DNA of 64,000 nucleotides from Phoronis australis (taxonomy: Eukaryota > Phoronida > Phoronidae). The DNA lies in assembly GCA_002633005.1 (NCBI GenBank), contig NMRA01000041.1, positions 1,061,294 through 1,125,293 on the forward strand. The letters are read 5' to 3'. Below are positions 9,868-19,900 of this stretch, piece after piece (within the stretch, counting starts at the first letter, position 1; each line of letters starts with the position of its first letter). Made by a program: the position numbers and the translations under genes. The notes below the pieces were generated by a model. The model searched no databases and was not told the origin of the DNA. It saw only the letters and a list, made by a program, of their open reading frames with translations.

Positions 9868-10221
9868 ATGGATGAATTGCATGCATTAATGAAGGAGCTA
9901 GTTGGAAAAATGTTCTATGGAAGGATTGTTGGAACCCGGGATGTACAGGACAACAGTCGCGTTTTGGTCCAAGTAGAACCAGAGAACGCCGAACTTAACG
10001 CTTCACTGGAAAGCATCTTTGCCCTTGATGTGAACAAAGAAGTATGGAAAGGAATCACAAAAGACTACAGGCTGTGGCTGACAAGGACGGACGCAGAGCA
10101 TGAGGAGTTTGTTGAACGTGAGGGCGAAACGTTCCAGATGGTTATTGAATCTGTTGATCCATGGGAGGTGCCGGCCCGTCTTTACACGGCGGGTTACGAG
10201 ATACATGTGAGACGCGTCTGA
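9868..10221 (+). CDS. Hypothetical protein, 117 aa (single or terminal exon)
   Basis: Open frame starting MDELHALMKELVG and ending YEIHVRRV. The frame continues upstream to 9808, but the ATG at 9868 has a good context (ACAAAATGG) and the earlier part contains a strong acceptor (CTTCTTTGTAG, AG at 9820-9821). So either this is a whole small gene behind the TATA box at 9754, or the last exon of a longer one starting at 9822. The product is acidic and soluble, with no signal peptide or membrane segment. It contains GRIVGTRDVQDNSRVLVQVE and a Trp/Glu-rich second half. Its mixed composition and balanced codon use look like real coding sequence, unlike neighbouring frames. A candidate poly(A) signal ATTAAA is at 10411-10416. 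I do not recognise the family. Confidence 0.5.
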   Translation: MDELHALMKELVGKMFYGRIVGTRDVQDNSRVLVQVEPENAELNASLESIFALDVNKEVWKGITKDYRLWLTRTDAEHEEFVEREGETFQMVIESVDPWEVPARLYTAGYEIHVRRV

Positions 10222-10789
10222 CGGCAGTTGTGATGAATGCCATCTGAAAGGACAGGATGGAATTGGTGAAGGTTCCATCTTTGTGGTAAAAGTTTCTTGA
10301 TTTTTCGGAGACATTGGATTACCAACATTTCATAAATTGTTTCGCAAAGTGATTAACGTGCGCTTGGAAGGGGGTTGTGAAACAGAAAAAATGCATGCGT
10401 AAATTGTGACATTAAATTTGTTGCGCTTAATCAATCTTATTATTTGATTAGGAAACGCCATGCGTACAGAGCTAGGTTAAATTCTAGGCCCTTTTGTTTG
10501 CAATAGTTGAAAATGAAACGTAGAAGAGCTTAAATTATGAACTATTTAGACGGATCCTTGTAGAAGGATTTTTGTTTGATAGTGTAATTAATATTCCACT
10601 GTGAATGGAGTGTGAATGTTTTCTTATAACATGCATTAATTAAGGGATATTTTATATGTAATGCATACATAGTTATCACTGCAGTTTTACTATAATTTTG
10701 TAATGTGAATACAATAAGCCTACACGCATTTGTTCGCAAAACAAAATTTGTTGCGTTTATAACCACTTTAAAACGACGACATTAGGCTT
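10222..10789. other. 3' UTR-like and intergenic sequence
   Basis: Contains the ATTAAA signal at 10411 and otherwise AT-rich sequence with no further feature. Confidence 0.4.
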
Positions 10790-11018
10790 TGGCCAAATGT
10801 ATAATAGGAAGTTAACGACGCAAATGGTAACGACGTTTATGATCACCGTTTCGATTTTATAGGCTAAATCATCATCAGGTATGAGTCATGCTCTACATCA
10901 CTTCACAATGACAATCCACTTTACGTCAAAGTGCATAACACAAGTGACAAGTAGAGAAATATCCTGTGAAATGAAGTCCCCCATCAACTACCACAACACT
11001 GAAGGTTGAAAGCCCTGA
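10790..11018 (-). mobile_element. Penelope-like element, 3' noncoding part
   Basis: On the minus strand this reads CCTGATGATGATTTAGCCTA followed by TAAAATCGAAACG, a layout typical of the region after the GIY-YIG ORF in Penelope-like elements (GATGAT then CGAAACG). It is separated from the GIY-YIG fragment by TIR element copy A. Confidence 0.55.
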
Positions 11019-11157
11019 TACGCCGTAAAATGTGACAACTGTTGGCACCATTTTGGAGAGTAATTTTTGCCGTGAAAAAGCACCCTTTTGGATGGCAATA
11101 TTCGTATACCTCTTCTCCGGGCTGACACCGCATGAATTTGGCTACTCATTATCTTTT

Positions 11158-11236
11158 TATTACAATTATTATTACTATTACTACTATTATTGCTATTACT
11201 ATTATTGTTTTTATTATTATCATTATTATTATTGTT
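11158..11236 (+). repeat. TTA/TTG microsatellite in copy A
   Basis: Imperfect (TTA)n tract at the same place as the tract in copy B (about 30695-30812). Confidence 0.9.
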
Positions 11237-11984
11237 GAATTAATTTACTGAGGACACAGTGCAATACGCCATACAAGCTTAGCAATGTGCTAATACATCA
11301 CGGTCCTTAAAGATTTTAAAATCATCTCATTTATCTTTCATTGTTTTCATCGTGGACAGCGAGTGCTGTTTCAGAAGGATTTTAAAGGTGTACCCATGTT
11401 CAGCCTTAACAATATTGTGAGAAACGTTTTGACATCTGTGGATGGAGAGAAGGCCTACTTCTTGGAAACGAGAACGTTGAGATTTTTAAAAAATCTTGTT
11501 TAGGCGTGCACCAACTTCACAAATTGACTATTTCTGAGCTATCATCAAGCGCGGTATTGTTTGCAATATAACTACTGTACATATTTTTGTTATTTGCCAC
11601 GAATAACCAAATTCAAACTATAGTCGTTTACTTGCTACTTACATCTAAACGTAAGGATACCAACCGTGTTATCATTTTTGTCTTTTGTTGAAAACATTAT
11701 TTCCTTTTCAAAGAACTGGGGCTCGTTGATTTATCAAGAACTTCTTCATTTGGGCGGCGATCGTCCGGTTTTTAAATACAAAACGTACTTCGATTGGGAT
11801 AGATGAAAACAATCTTTTGCTGTTGCACTGGCAAAATTTGTCAACCTTGAATCCCAAAAAAGCGTAAATGGGTAAAAAAAAAATGCACACTAGTTTGCGG
11901 CACCTCAACTGGACAATGTGAAAAGAGAAAATCAGGTCATTACATCAATTTGCAGAACTTTTCCATCTCCACTCACCTGATTTT

Positions 11985-12310
11985 GCAATATTGCACAGTC
12001 TTTTAATTGGATGACATTTAGGAATTGATTTGTCAAAAGCAGATCAGTCATTTGAGGTAACACCCAGTGATATATTTTGAGCAATCTTATGGGCCTGAAA
12101 TATGTAATTTGTCTTAGGAAGTTACACCAATATATAAAATGCTAAACAAATTAGAAGTTGCCGAAACGGAAATAATCGATTATCATGGTGTAGGGAAATG
12201 AATACTGTAATCACAAGAAATTCTTAGACAGGTGGACTCCTATGGCATCATTTAGTTCTGTGACGTATTTTGTTGTTTCCCCATGTGCGAGTGCGGTTGT
12301 GTGGACGCGC
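11985..12310 (-). repeat. Dispersed repeat R2, copy 2, nested in copy A
   Basis: Reverse complement of 3140-3460 over about 320 bp. It is missing at the corresponding place in copy B, so it entered copy A after the two copies separated. Confidence 0.85.
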
Positions 12311-12913
12311 GAATGATGTGCTTCATAAAAAACCTGGCCCGTGCAGAGGTGAGATGTACTTCGTCAATAAATTTTTGCAACTAAGGCGGTAGACAGAACC
12401 CGTCGGTATCAGAAATTTTGACCTCGTTCCTTCAGTACGGAGCAGGGCAGTTACCACATTTGCGATGACTTCAAGGCAATAAAACACTGGCTGAAATAAA
12501 TCAAACAATCGTTGATTAAAACAGGTGATTTTGCTATCACTTTGGATTCCGAAATTAAATTCTCCGTGAAAAGTTCTGTTGCGGTCCCGAAGACATAGGG
12601 TAAGTATTAGCCAAGTACGATGTCATTGCTTCTGTTGTGTTTGACAAGGGAAACGTGTTAACTGTAATGGCTGATACATTGGTTCAAGACCTGTGAGCGC
12701 CAACAAAAGATTGTAAGAACGCTTTAACAATAACAAAAGTTGTTACCTGATCCTGGAAACTCCTTTCGTCTGGAGTTGAAACTGTACGGCGTACATTTTT
12801 GACTATACCAAGAAAGTATTCAGGTCAGAAGACAATGGAAAGCACATAGGGACAAATCCATGAATTCGAGCTGGCACATTGAAGAGACCTTGCAAAGTAA
12901 AATGTAAGACGTA

Positions 12914-13217
12914 TCAAATCCCCTACGTTCCTATTCAAGCTGTACTCAGCATGTTGCTCCTTGATGTGTAAGGCTCCACGAATTGACAGGTTAGTTCTGT
13001 TCATATCATTATTTATAATCTTTACATCACTAAAAGCCGTCCAGTGGTTTGATTCTATCGAGTGATTTGAAGAGACACTGCTGCCATCTTTGGAATGTTC
13101 AGTTAATCTGTTCTTGAGAATTCTCGTTATCTTGCCATCGTAAAATTGCAATTGACCTATCGCCAGGATTATGACGGACCGCTTAATTGACCAATCAGAA
13201 CGCAGCATTCTTGGCAC
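12914..13217 (-). pseudogene. Penelope-like element, GIY-YIG endonuclease fragment
   Basis: The minus frame 12825-13217 contains QFYDGKITRILKNRLTEHSK, then SSNHSIESNHWTAFSDVKII and LSIRGALHIKEQ, and ends LNRNVGDLI. This is the order seen in the GIY-YIG domain that ends Penelope-like retroelement proteins: Y-I-G-x-T, R-L-x3-R-L-x-E-H, H-x-E-x-x-H, the IL-x-R stretch, and E-A-x-x-I with N near the end. Here the Gly of the YIG-like motif is replaced and the usual catalytic Glu region reads GALHI, so it is inactive. The homology stops within two codons of the terminus of copy A at 12912, and the expected 3' sequence resumes beyond 11018. No reverse transcriptase part was found upstream. Confidence 0.6.
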
Positions 13218-14200
13218 ACCTTCGTCTGCGTTTCCAAGCCGCCATTTTACCCGACAAACAACACGCAGTCGAGTAAAACTTACTTTAGTGTGTAGCTCAA
13301 GAAATTGTCCGATAAGAATGGGGAAACGGTGTTGATATGACGTGTGTAGCCCCGACAGCCGTTATGCTGCTCCAGAATAATATCCCGTCATTTTTTGGCA
13401 TGTCCTAAGCCGAAAAATGATGTTGAAAAGCGTAAGCTATGGATCAAACTGTACGGCCACACGAGCAGCTGAACTTAGCGATGATGCTTGATAACTCGAA
13501 GGCTATAATAAACACAAATGTATTAGTTCCTAGATACGCACTTTTCAGCTTGGTGGCTATGGTGCAGATCTATCTCAGATTTTGACTCCCGAGTTGGCTA
13601 CGTCTGGCCGCCTTTGTCTCGGCACCTGCTGGATCTCAGCACTCTAGCGGTAGTCCCCGGAAATTGTTTTTAAGGACATTTTTATTTTATGTTTTTTTAT
13701 TTATTTCAACCTAATGGACATTATTTTGTTTCGTATCAGAGGTACATTTTTGTTATTCATAAACCGTAAGCTGGCGTTCAACTGAATTTCTCTCCCGGTC
13801 AAAATTCAGAGATTCGATCGGCACAGGGAAGGGCACTGGATTACTGCCAGAACTCAAAGCCTTGGTCGAGTTGTTGTCACTAAATATAAAATGTTGAATT
13901 ACTTTTTGACGTGTACCTCTAGCATACACTATGTCTGTAGAGTTAGAGAAAGCTCATTTTGGTGTGGTTCAAACATGATATTTAGATTTATGAAGCTTTA
14001 AAAAAGAATTTGAGTCATTTTTGTAAATAACCTATTTTTGCAACTACCACACCAGACTTGTAATCTTTTGTAACCATACCACGACTTAGTGATCATGGTA
14101 CCTTCAAAATTAAATGAAAGCTACCTTTATGGAATGAAACTACAAAAAATGCCAAGTTCATAAGAAGGTAGGCCTAATTTAAATGTCTTAATGGTGGAAA
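13218..14200. other. No clear feature
   Basis: No recognised exon or repeat. A CCGCCATTTT motif near 13240 resembles YY1-type promoter sites but has no gene attached. Confidence 0.4.
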
Positions 14201-14204
14201 TTCC

Positions 14205-14532
14205 ATAGGCGGATTTAGGGGGGATCATCGGCCCCACCCCCCCCCCTTGGCTGCCGCAAGCAAAATGAAACAGCAAGAGCGTGAGGAAATATCGAGTTCA
14301 ATAACTAGGACCTGTAGCGGAAGAGGGGGGGGCTCAGACCCCAGATCGCGGCGGAATCGTGTTCCTGTTTTTTTTAGTCCACCGATAGATTTTCTTAACA
14401 GAAGGTTCAACGGTCTACATCCCTGGCCCCTGCAACTTTCGGGCCGCCTGTGCACATACAATCGCATTTTGCCCATTTCCACCTGGCAACATATGTTGGC
14501 CCCCCCCCTGTGGTATCCTAGATCCGCCACTG
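14205..14532. mobile_element. G-rich MITE with AATTCC target duplication
   Basis: Termini ATAGGCGGATTTAGG and CCTAGATCCGCCACTG are inverted copies. The 6-bp direct repeat AATTCC stands at 14199-14204 and 14533-14538. G and C runs lie just inside both ends. The open frames across it (both strands) are artefacts of the element. Confidence 0.85.
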
Positions 14533-14539
14533 AATTCCT

Positions 14540-15260
14540 GACATTAATTTTACTTAGACACAGCCCTAGACCTAGGCTACCGGAGCTACATGTAACTGTT
14601 TGCCCAGGACGAGATGAGTGTGAACCTGAGCTATGAACCTGAATTTTTCATCAAAATATTTCGTGACAAGATTAGAAAAGCTATCGAGTCGATCTAGTCA
14701 GAGACTATAGTGCATGTGTTGTCTGTAATCTATGACCTACTTTACCCCAGGAGTTCCGCCAGTTGTGACCTACTTTTCATTTGGCGAAATTTAGCAGACG
14801 ACAGAATAAAAATATCGGTGAATCTTCACTGATTTTATTCGAAAGATCATGAAATCTATGGAATCGTACAGATAATTGGACTTTAAGGTACATACCCAGC
14901 TTTACATGAACATATCATATCAGTGGCCTTGTCATTTGTCAGGAAGGTAGCCCCGAGGCCGAGGGGTTCTTCGGATTTTCTCTGGCTCCTCGAGCACTTA
15001 TTTTTTCATCGTCACCTTTACAAATTCCCATATCATGAACGTACGATTCACTGTTGAAAAGCATCGATTCCACCAGGAACGTCGTTTAGCGACAGTGTAT
15101 TTGCCTCTGACATCTGGTTCGAATGTCGGGTATCACGTGACTTTTTGCATAGGGGCGGAGCTTGCGATAGGTCAATTGATCTTATAGACAAATTTACTGC
15201 TTTGGTTAGTTTTCAAAGGAAACGTGAGTTTTGACAACTTCTTGAGTCTTTTACCATGAC
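14540..15260. other. No clear feature
   Basis: No recognised gene or repeat. Confidence 0.4.
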
Positions 15261-15361
15261 TAAAAACAACAATTAAGCGAAGTGGTTGAATTAGCACATT
15301 CAATAACCTTATGGGATTTATATGCAAGTCTGAAGATGAGCATATATTCTGTGGTGACGTC

Positions 15362-15722
15362 AGAGGGTAGGCACCGGGATAGTCTCTGGCCCTCCTCCTT
15401 GCAGTATCGCACGCAATTTAAATTTGGAGATGCAACCAAGTTCGTGCTGGTTACACACTCTTCGATCTTTTCCCCTGATACGAGTTTTTCCTGCATCTCC
15501 GTATTGCCATCCTCGCTCTATGAGGCGCTTTGTTGCCCATCTCTCCTGCTGTTGTACAATCTCGGCATCTGTAAGCGACTGAGCATGTATAGGATAGGGA
15601 AATGCAAAGTTTCTCCCGTTCAGGCCCGTCAGGCATCCACTGACTTGTTTGAGAACAAATCTATTAACGCATGAATCAGTAAAGGAACCAGTGAACCAAT
15701 TCAGAAAGTTCTCGACTACCAC
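15362..15722 (-). pseudogene. Possible RyR-domain fragment
   Basis: A minus-strand frame of 120 codons. Residues 41-80 read FPYPIHAQSL, then QQQERWATKRLIERGWQYG. This resembles the RyR domain found in ryanodine receptors and in many bacterial and invertebrate proteins (YxPxPI ... W-A-x3-I-x2-GW-x-YG). Downstream of GWQYG the family pattern (LVP-x-x-L) fits better in another frame, where TSTNLVASPNL is read, suggesting a frameshift. The plus-strand frame over the same bases is probably a shadow. No splice site could be fixed. It may be a decayed domain copy or a chance match. Confidence 0.35.
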
Positions 15723-15818
15723 AGATTCTCCATGACAGTGAGGTGTAAACTAATGCACACTTGTGCTTTTCAGGAACGCGCTGCAGATGAGCTATTGCGT
15801 AAATAAAACGAGCTAGTT

Positions 15819-15836
15819 TAGCTCATTGGTCAGCGC
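15819..15836 (+). repeat. tRNA-like A box, possible SINE head
   Basis: TAGCTCATTGGTCAGCGC is close to a polymerase III A box. I find no B box at the right distance, so it may be a truncated SINE. Confidence 0.3.
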
Positions 15837-15895
15837 AGATAGGGTCAATGATCTGTTTGATTTCTCAAAGCATAATTTAAGGACCTTTAACCTTG

Positions 15896-16130
15896 ACCCT
15901 ACCACTTTAAAGCGGAACTTGCGCGCCAATTCCATATATCTGTGATTGCTTGGTCAAATTAGTTAAAAACACAACATGTAACGATGATGTGAATATGAAG
16001 TGGGTTGAAAATTGCCAAATGTTTTAAGAACAAGTTTTGTGTGGAAAATGATCCGCCTAAATCACTCAACCGTGTCCTGTAAGTGTCCTGTAAGTACCAT
16101 GACGTGATGTTGGAAAATAACCGACTGCAC
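15896..16130 (+). repeat. Dispersed repeat R3, copy 1
   Basis: Shares CTTTAAAGCGGAACTTGC, ATCTGTGATTGCTTGGTCAA, TGAATATGAAGTGGGTTGAA, GGAAAATGATCCGCC and AAATCACTCAACCGT with 60030-60375, and with 26483-26866 in reverse. Confidence 0.85.
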
Positions 16131-16494
16131 GATTTGCAAACGTCGACACTGTGGAGTTTTCATTAAGGCCGTCAGTTGACGTTGCTTAATCAGGGGGAAG
16201 GAAATTTGTTCACACAACAATGACTCTCAGCTCTATGGTTTTGAGATCAGACGGAATTAGTAATACCAGAGATGAGGATGCCGTGACAGATGCACGCAAA
16301 TAACGGGACTCAATTCGGATGTGGTGTGGTCCAAATCGTTCTCGCGTTGATTGAGTGATTACACCTACTTAGACGGAAATATTTAGTAGGAGAATAACTT
16401 GACAAAAATTTTTATTTAGTTATATTTTTGCATGTTACTTTTAAGTTGTTAACGTGATGTTGGAATTGGGAGCAGCTTACTACTCACCATTCGG

Positions 16495-16560
16495 TTCGCC
16501 ATTCCGAAGGTTTACTACTTCGAAGGTTCACTACTATGAAAAGATCTAACCTTTTCAACC
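16495..16560 (+). repeat. Short CGAAGGTTCACTACT repeats, left cluster
   Basis: Two to three units of a 17-bp motif (CTTCGAAGGTTCACTACT) ending before GATCTAACC. A related cluster, in mixed orientation and also ending in ATCTAACC, lies at 17672-17762. The pair may delimit a composite of about 1.25 kb. Confidence 0.6.
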
Positions 16561-16891
16561 CACGTGTAATTTTGACACTTTTATATGCAAAATGAATGAT
16601 ACCACGCCTATGCCTAAAACAACGCCCGGGTACTAAAGTATTTTATTTGGATTTCATGCGCATTCAAAATTGCCAGCATGTCTTACGAACACGGAAGAAT
16701 GAGAACGTTATTGCATTTTAAAAATATGGAGGGGGAATACTGATGAATTATCAACCACGATATATTCATCAAATCCATGTCAAGGTTGCATCATTTCACA
16801 GCGAGACTGAAAAATTTAGGGCCGCTGCGCCTGAACCTCACCCACCGGAACCACGAACACAGCGGGTCGAAATCAAATGTAGTTAGCTGGG

Positions 16892-16999
16892 TACCCTGTC
16901 CCTACCAGTCTTCACAAAGTCAGAGAGCCTCTTCAGTCTTGCAGGCTACCCTGTCCCTACCAGTCTTCACAAACTCAGAGAGCCTCTTCAGTCTTCTTA
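16892..16999 (+). repeat. 55-bp tandem duplication
   Basis: TACCCTGTCCCTACCAGTCT... at 16892 and 16947 repeats over about 50 bases with one mismatch (CAAAGTC against CAAACTC). The two are back to back. Confidence 0.95.
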
Positions 17000-17103
17000 A
17001 CTACTCAACTTTTGCACACCCTTTAAATGGTAACTAAATGAGAGACAAATACAATACTTCATTCATGTCTGTGACGATTCATTAGCAGACGATCAGAGTA
17101 ATC

Positions 17104-17268
17104 AACTGTGTGGCTCAGTGGAATGGTTTGTAGTCGGGACTCCTGTTTGAGAGACCAGGGTTCGAGGCTTCACTGGCTGACAATCGAGCAGTGCTCAAGG
17201 GTGTTTCCCACTCCTCTGAGCTAGGTCTTAGTAGTGAATGTGCGTTGCAAGGGTGTGAATTATAACTT
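17104..17268 (+). mobile_element. tRNA-derived SINE
   Basis: A box TGGCTCAGTGGAATGG (17111-17126) and B box GGTTCGAGGCT (17159-17169) stand at the 48-base spacing expected of a tRNA-related polymerase III promoter. The tRNA secondary structure is not preserved, and unrelated sequence follows to about 17268, as in SINEs. A MITE is joined directly to its right side. Confidence 0.7.
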
Positions 17269-17274
17269 GGATAT

Positions 17275-17588
17275 AGGGGCGGATCCAGGATTTTGAGTTG
17301 GGAGGAGGCAGGGCACAGGAATAACCAGAATTTCGTCACATGGTTGTGCGCGCCCAGCCTAAAATATAGGGATGCAGGGGTCTCGAATTTTTGGGTTTGT
17401 GGATCTTATTACTAAAAAAAAAAACGGAAACGGGTTTGTTCAAGGCCTATGCACTGTGCATTCGCCCCCCGAGCCACCCTGGGTGCGCGCATATTCTAGT
17501 CAGCAATTCGTACCCCGAACTGCCAAATGGCCTCTGGGAGAATTTCAGGGGGGGGCATGGCCCCCTTGCCCCCCAAAATCCGCTACTG
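17275..17588. mobile_element. G-rich MITE with GGATAT target duplication
   Basis: Ends AGGGGCGGATCC and CCGCTACTG are imperfect inverted repeats of the same GGCGGAT family as 14205-14532. GGATAT stands at both 17269-17274 and 17589-17594. The interior carries an A run and G/C runs. Confidence 0.8.
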
Positions 17589-17671
17589 GGATATGATGCG
17601 AAAGCAACTCATGGGGCTGTGCATATATTTAAGAAAAAATAACTGTCGGAGTTCTGGTTTTGGAACTGTAG

Positions 17672-17762
17672 ACATTCGAAGTAGTGAACTTTTGAAGGTG
17701 GCGAAACTTCGGAGTAGTAGACCTTCGGAGTAGCGAACCTTCAAAATAGTGACATCTAACCA
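17672..17762. repeat. CTTCGGAGTAGTGAAC repeats, right cluster
   Basis: Four to five short units such as CGAAGTAGTGAACTTTTGAA, CTTCGGAGTAGTAGACC and GAGTAGCGAACC, partly inverted copies of those at 16495-16560. Confidence 0.65.
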
Positions 17763-18639
17763 TGGAAATCTTTTCGAACAAGTTTGAGTTGCTCGTATGA
17801 AGTCTGTGGGACTGTGCACCATTGACACTGTTGACAAATTCACAAAAGAAGACTATCTTCATTGACCAAAGTGTTTAATGGGTCTAGACCTACTTTTCCC
17901 CAAAAATGTGAACATGCAAGAAAAACACTATTATAGTTGAAGTCTGGTTTTTGAGCAACGACGGAGGGCTGCCTGTAGATAACTTACCGTCGGCTTCTAC
18001 TGCAAGAACGGAAACGCACACACGTGTACATGCATGCAAGCCAATCCACCAATCCATAATCGAAGTGGACACTGGATGAAAAACATACATGTACTTGACG
18101 AACACTTCCAATTCCTAATTTTGGAAACGCCTGCCCTTCACCGTACTATGCTAGCAAGCAATATCAGATAACAAACCTGTAGCCTATTTTCTGCTGTTTT
18201 GTTTCTTGGTCGATTTTAAGGCATTCACATCGCATTACTTTTTGCGAGCTCTCTCGCTACTATATAACTTACATGTAGCTAGGTATAGACAGTTACGTCT
18301 AGACTCCCTTGATACCCTACGGTGTAACCACCACGTGTGTTCAATGCCGATGAGTAACGTAAATATGGGCGACGCAGCACTGAAAAGTGGGGAGGCTAAA
18401 GGCCCCAGCCCCCTGTGGTGCAGCCGCCCATAATTAAAGCCTTCTCTAATCGTCTGCGCGATCCTGTCATTTACGCAAATACCACTCGGGCGAAGTTGGC
18501 CGGGTTCGGCCAGATGGTTACGTAAAGCGCTTTGAATCAGAAGCAAATTCATAATTATTACTAATTCAGTTATCATTGTAGTTAGCAGTACCAATAGCTG
18601 CAACAATTTTGTTGTTGTCCATCTGAATCCTATCTTTAA
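17763..18639. other. No clear feature
   Basis: Small frames on both strands only. No domain or splice evidence. Confidence 0.4.
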
Positions 18640-18715
18640 CGGATAGGCTGGGGTTGGACCTTTTCCGCAGGGGGGAGGGGTTCGATCGAATCCCTCGAAC
18701 CCCCCTGGCTACGGG
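18640..18715. mobile_element. G-rich MITE fragment
   Basis: GGGGTTCGATCGAATCCCTC followed by GAACCCCCCTGGCTACGGGT is a palindromic terminal piece of the same G/C-run class as 7877-8110. Confidence 0.5.
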
Positions 18716-19139
18716 TCTAAAACATCTTCAAAGGAGGTAGCATTCTAAAAATCAAACAGGTCTGCTCGTCCAATCTGAAAACAGAAACTTTCAAACGGTT
18801 TTGTGTTGCGATATTAAAAAAATTGGACACATTACTTTTGACACCCCCAAACTATAACTCTTAGTTTCGCCCCTGAAAGTTAATGGTCTAAAAAGTTTGT
18901 CTTTGACGGTAGGTGGGTTTCTACACATGTACATTGTATGCGTGCGAACGGGCCGACCTAATGGAAATACTATAATGGTTAAGACAACGTTATTACAGTG
19001 GAATCTAATTGCAAAAAAGAAATGGTGTAAATTAATGGTAATACAAATTAAATGTAGATGAAAATGAATAAGACATAAATGACATTTCATCGTCTTCATT
19101 CAGACCCTGAACACCATACAAAGTTCACAAACTTCCTGC

Positions 19140-19900
19140 AACAACCGACACGGATACAGCGCCGGAACCGCGTTTGACGGTTTTAAAGGCGCTAAGATGC
19201 AATTGTCTAGCCTTGAGGGCCCTCTTGGAAAGCAGTGCTATCACTGAAGAGGCCACCCTCATTTTAAATATCACAATAATAAATAAATAAATAAAAAGAA
19301 CCAGACCTAAAAGGAATATAGATATTCTACAAAATGTGAGTGCCTAAGGTTTCAAAGGTCACAATTAATTAGTTGCGTTAATTTTCGACAACTGTCATTA
19401 ATATATTGACCTGGAACTTTTGAAAAAACAACAATAAACAATCATAGCCTGTAGCAAATACATCGGGAGATGACGACGTTCATAGCTATTCTAGAGGTGA
19501 AAATAAGTGTTCAAGTTCCCCATTCGTAAGCCTCCCGCATAAGGACTACTTTACAGACAAAAAGCGTGAAGTCGTGTAGTAACCAAGACGGATACACCGG
19601 TAGGCGGCCAACGAAGGCAATTGCATTGCCATTCAACCGGAAACAAGTCCTGAAAAAATAAGAAAAATATTCTGCAAAATATGAATGCACAATGTTTCAA
19701 ATGTCAATATTAAAAAGTAATTATCTACATCAGCTTTCGACAAATGTCATTAGCATAGCGATTCGTAATTTGGGATAAGCCCAATAATTACCCAGGAAAA
19801 TGAGGACCGGGACGACCCTCGCTCGTTGCGATCCTTGTAGCAAATGTAACTGTGCAAGTCCCCATTTGTAAGAGACACTTCCACATAACGGGTCTACTCA
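19140..19900 (+). repeat. Degenerate tandem repeat, about 370-bp unit, two units
   Basis: The segments CGACACGGATACAGC / AAGACGGATACACCGG, ATATTCTACAAAATGTGAGTG / ATATTCTGCAAAATATGAATG, TTTCGACAACTGTCATTA / TTTCGACAAATGTCATTA, GTAGCAAAT and GTTCAAGTTCCCCATTCGTAA / GTGCAAGTCCCCATTTGTAA recur in order at a spacing of 360-380 bases. Confidence 0.8.

Larger units (their letters stand above)
11021..12911 (+). mobile_element. TIR element family T, copy A (1.9 kb)
   Basis: Noncoding or captured-sequence element shared in direct orientation with 30212-32694. Its left end CGCCGTAAAATGT equals the right end of copy B read in reverse, and its own right end reads CGTCTTACATTTTAC in reverse. TA dinucleotides flank both ends (11019-11020 and 12912-12913), fitting TA target duplication. 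Body matches to copy B include AATACATCACGGTCCTTAA-type segments, TTAGGCGTGCACCAACTTCA and GAGCGCCAACAAAAGATTG. It has only very short termini where copy B has long ones, and it carries an extra insertion (11985-12310). No transposase is visible, so it would be non-autonomous. Confidence 0.8.

Noticed and set aside
10003-10314. Minus-strand 103-codon ORF
   Set aside because: Shadow of the 117-residue frame on the plus strand.
14225-14636. Long overlapping ORFs on both strands
   Set aside because: They lie across a MITE with clear TIRs and target duplication. The frames are kept open by G/C runs.
15282-15674. Plus-strand 130-codon ORF
   Set aside because: Antisense to the better-supported RyR-like reading. 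No domain of its own.
17104-17176. Functional tRNA gene
   Set aside because: A and B boxes are present, but I cannot form acceptor and anticodon stems, and the sequence continues into a SINE-like body.
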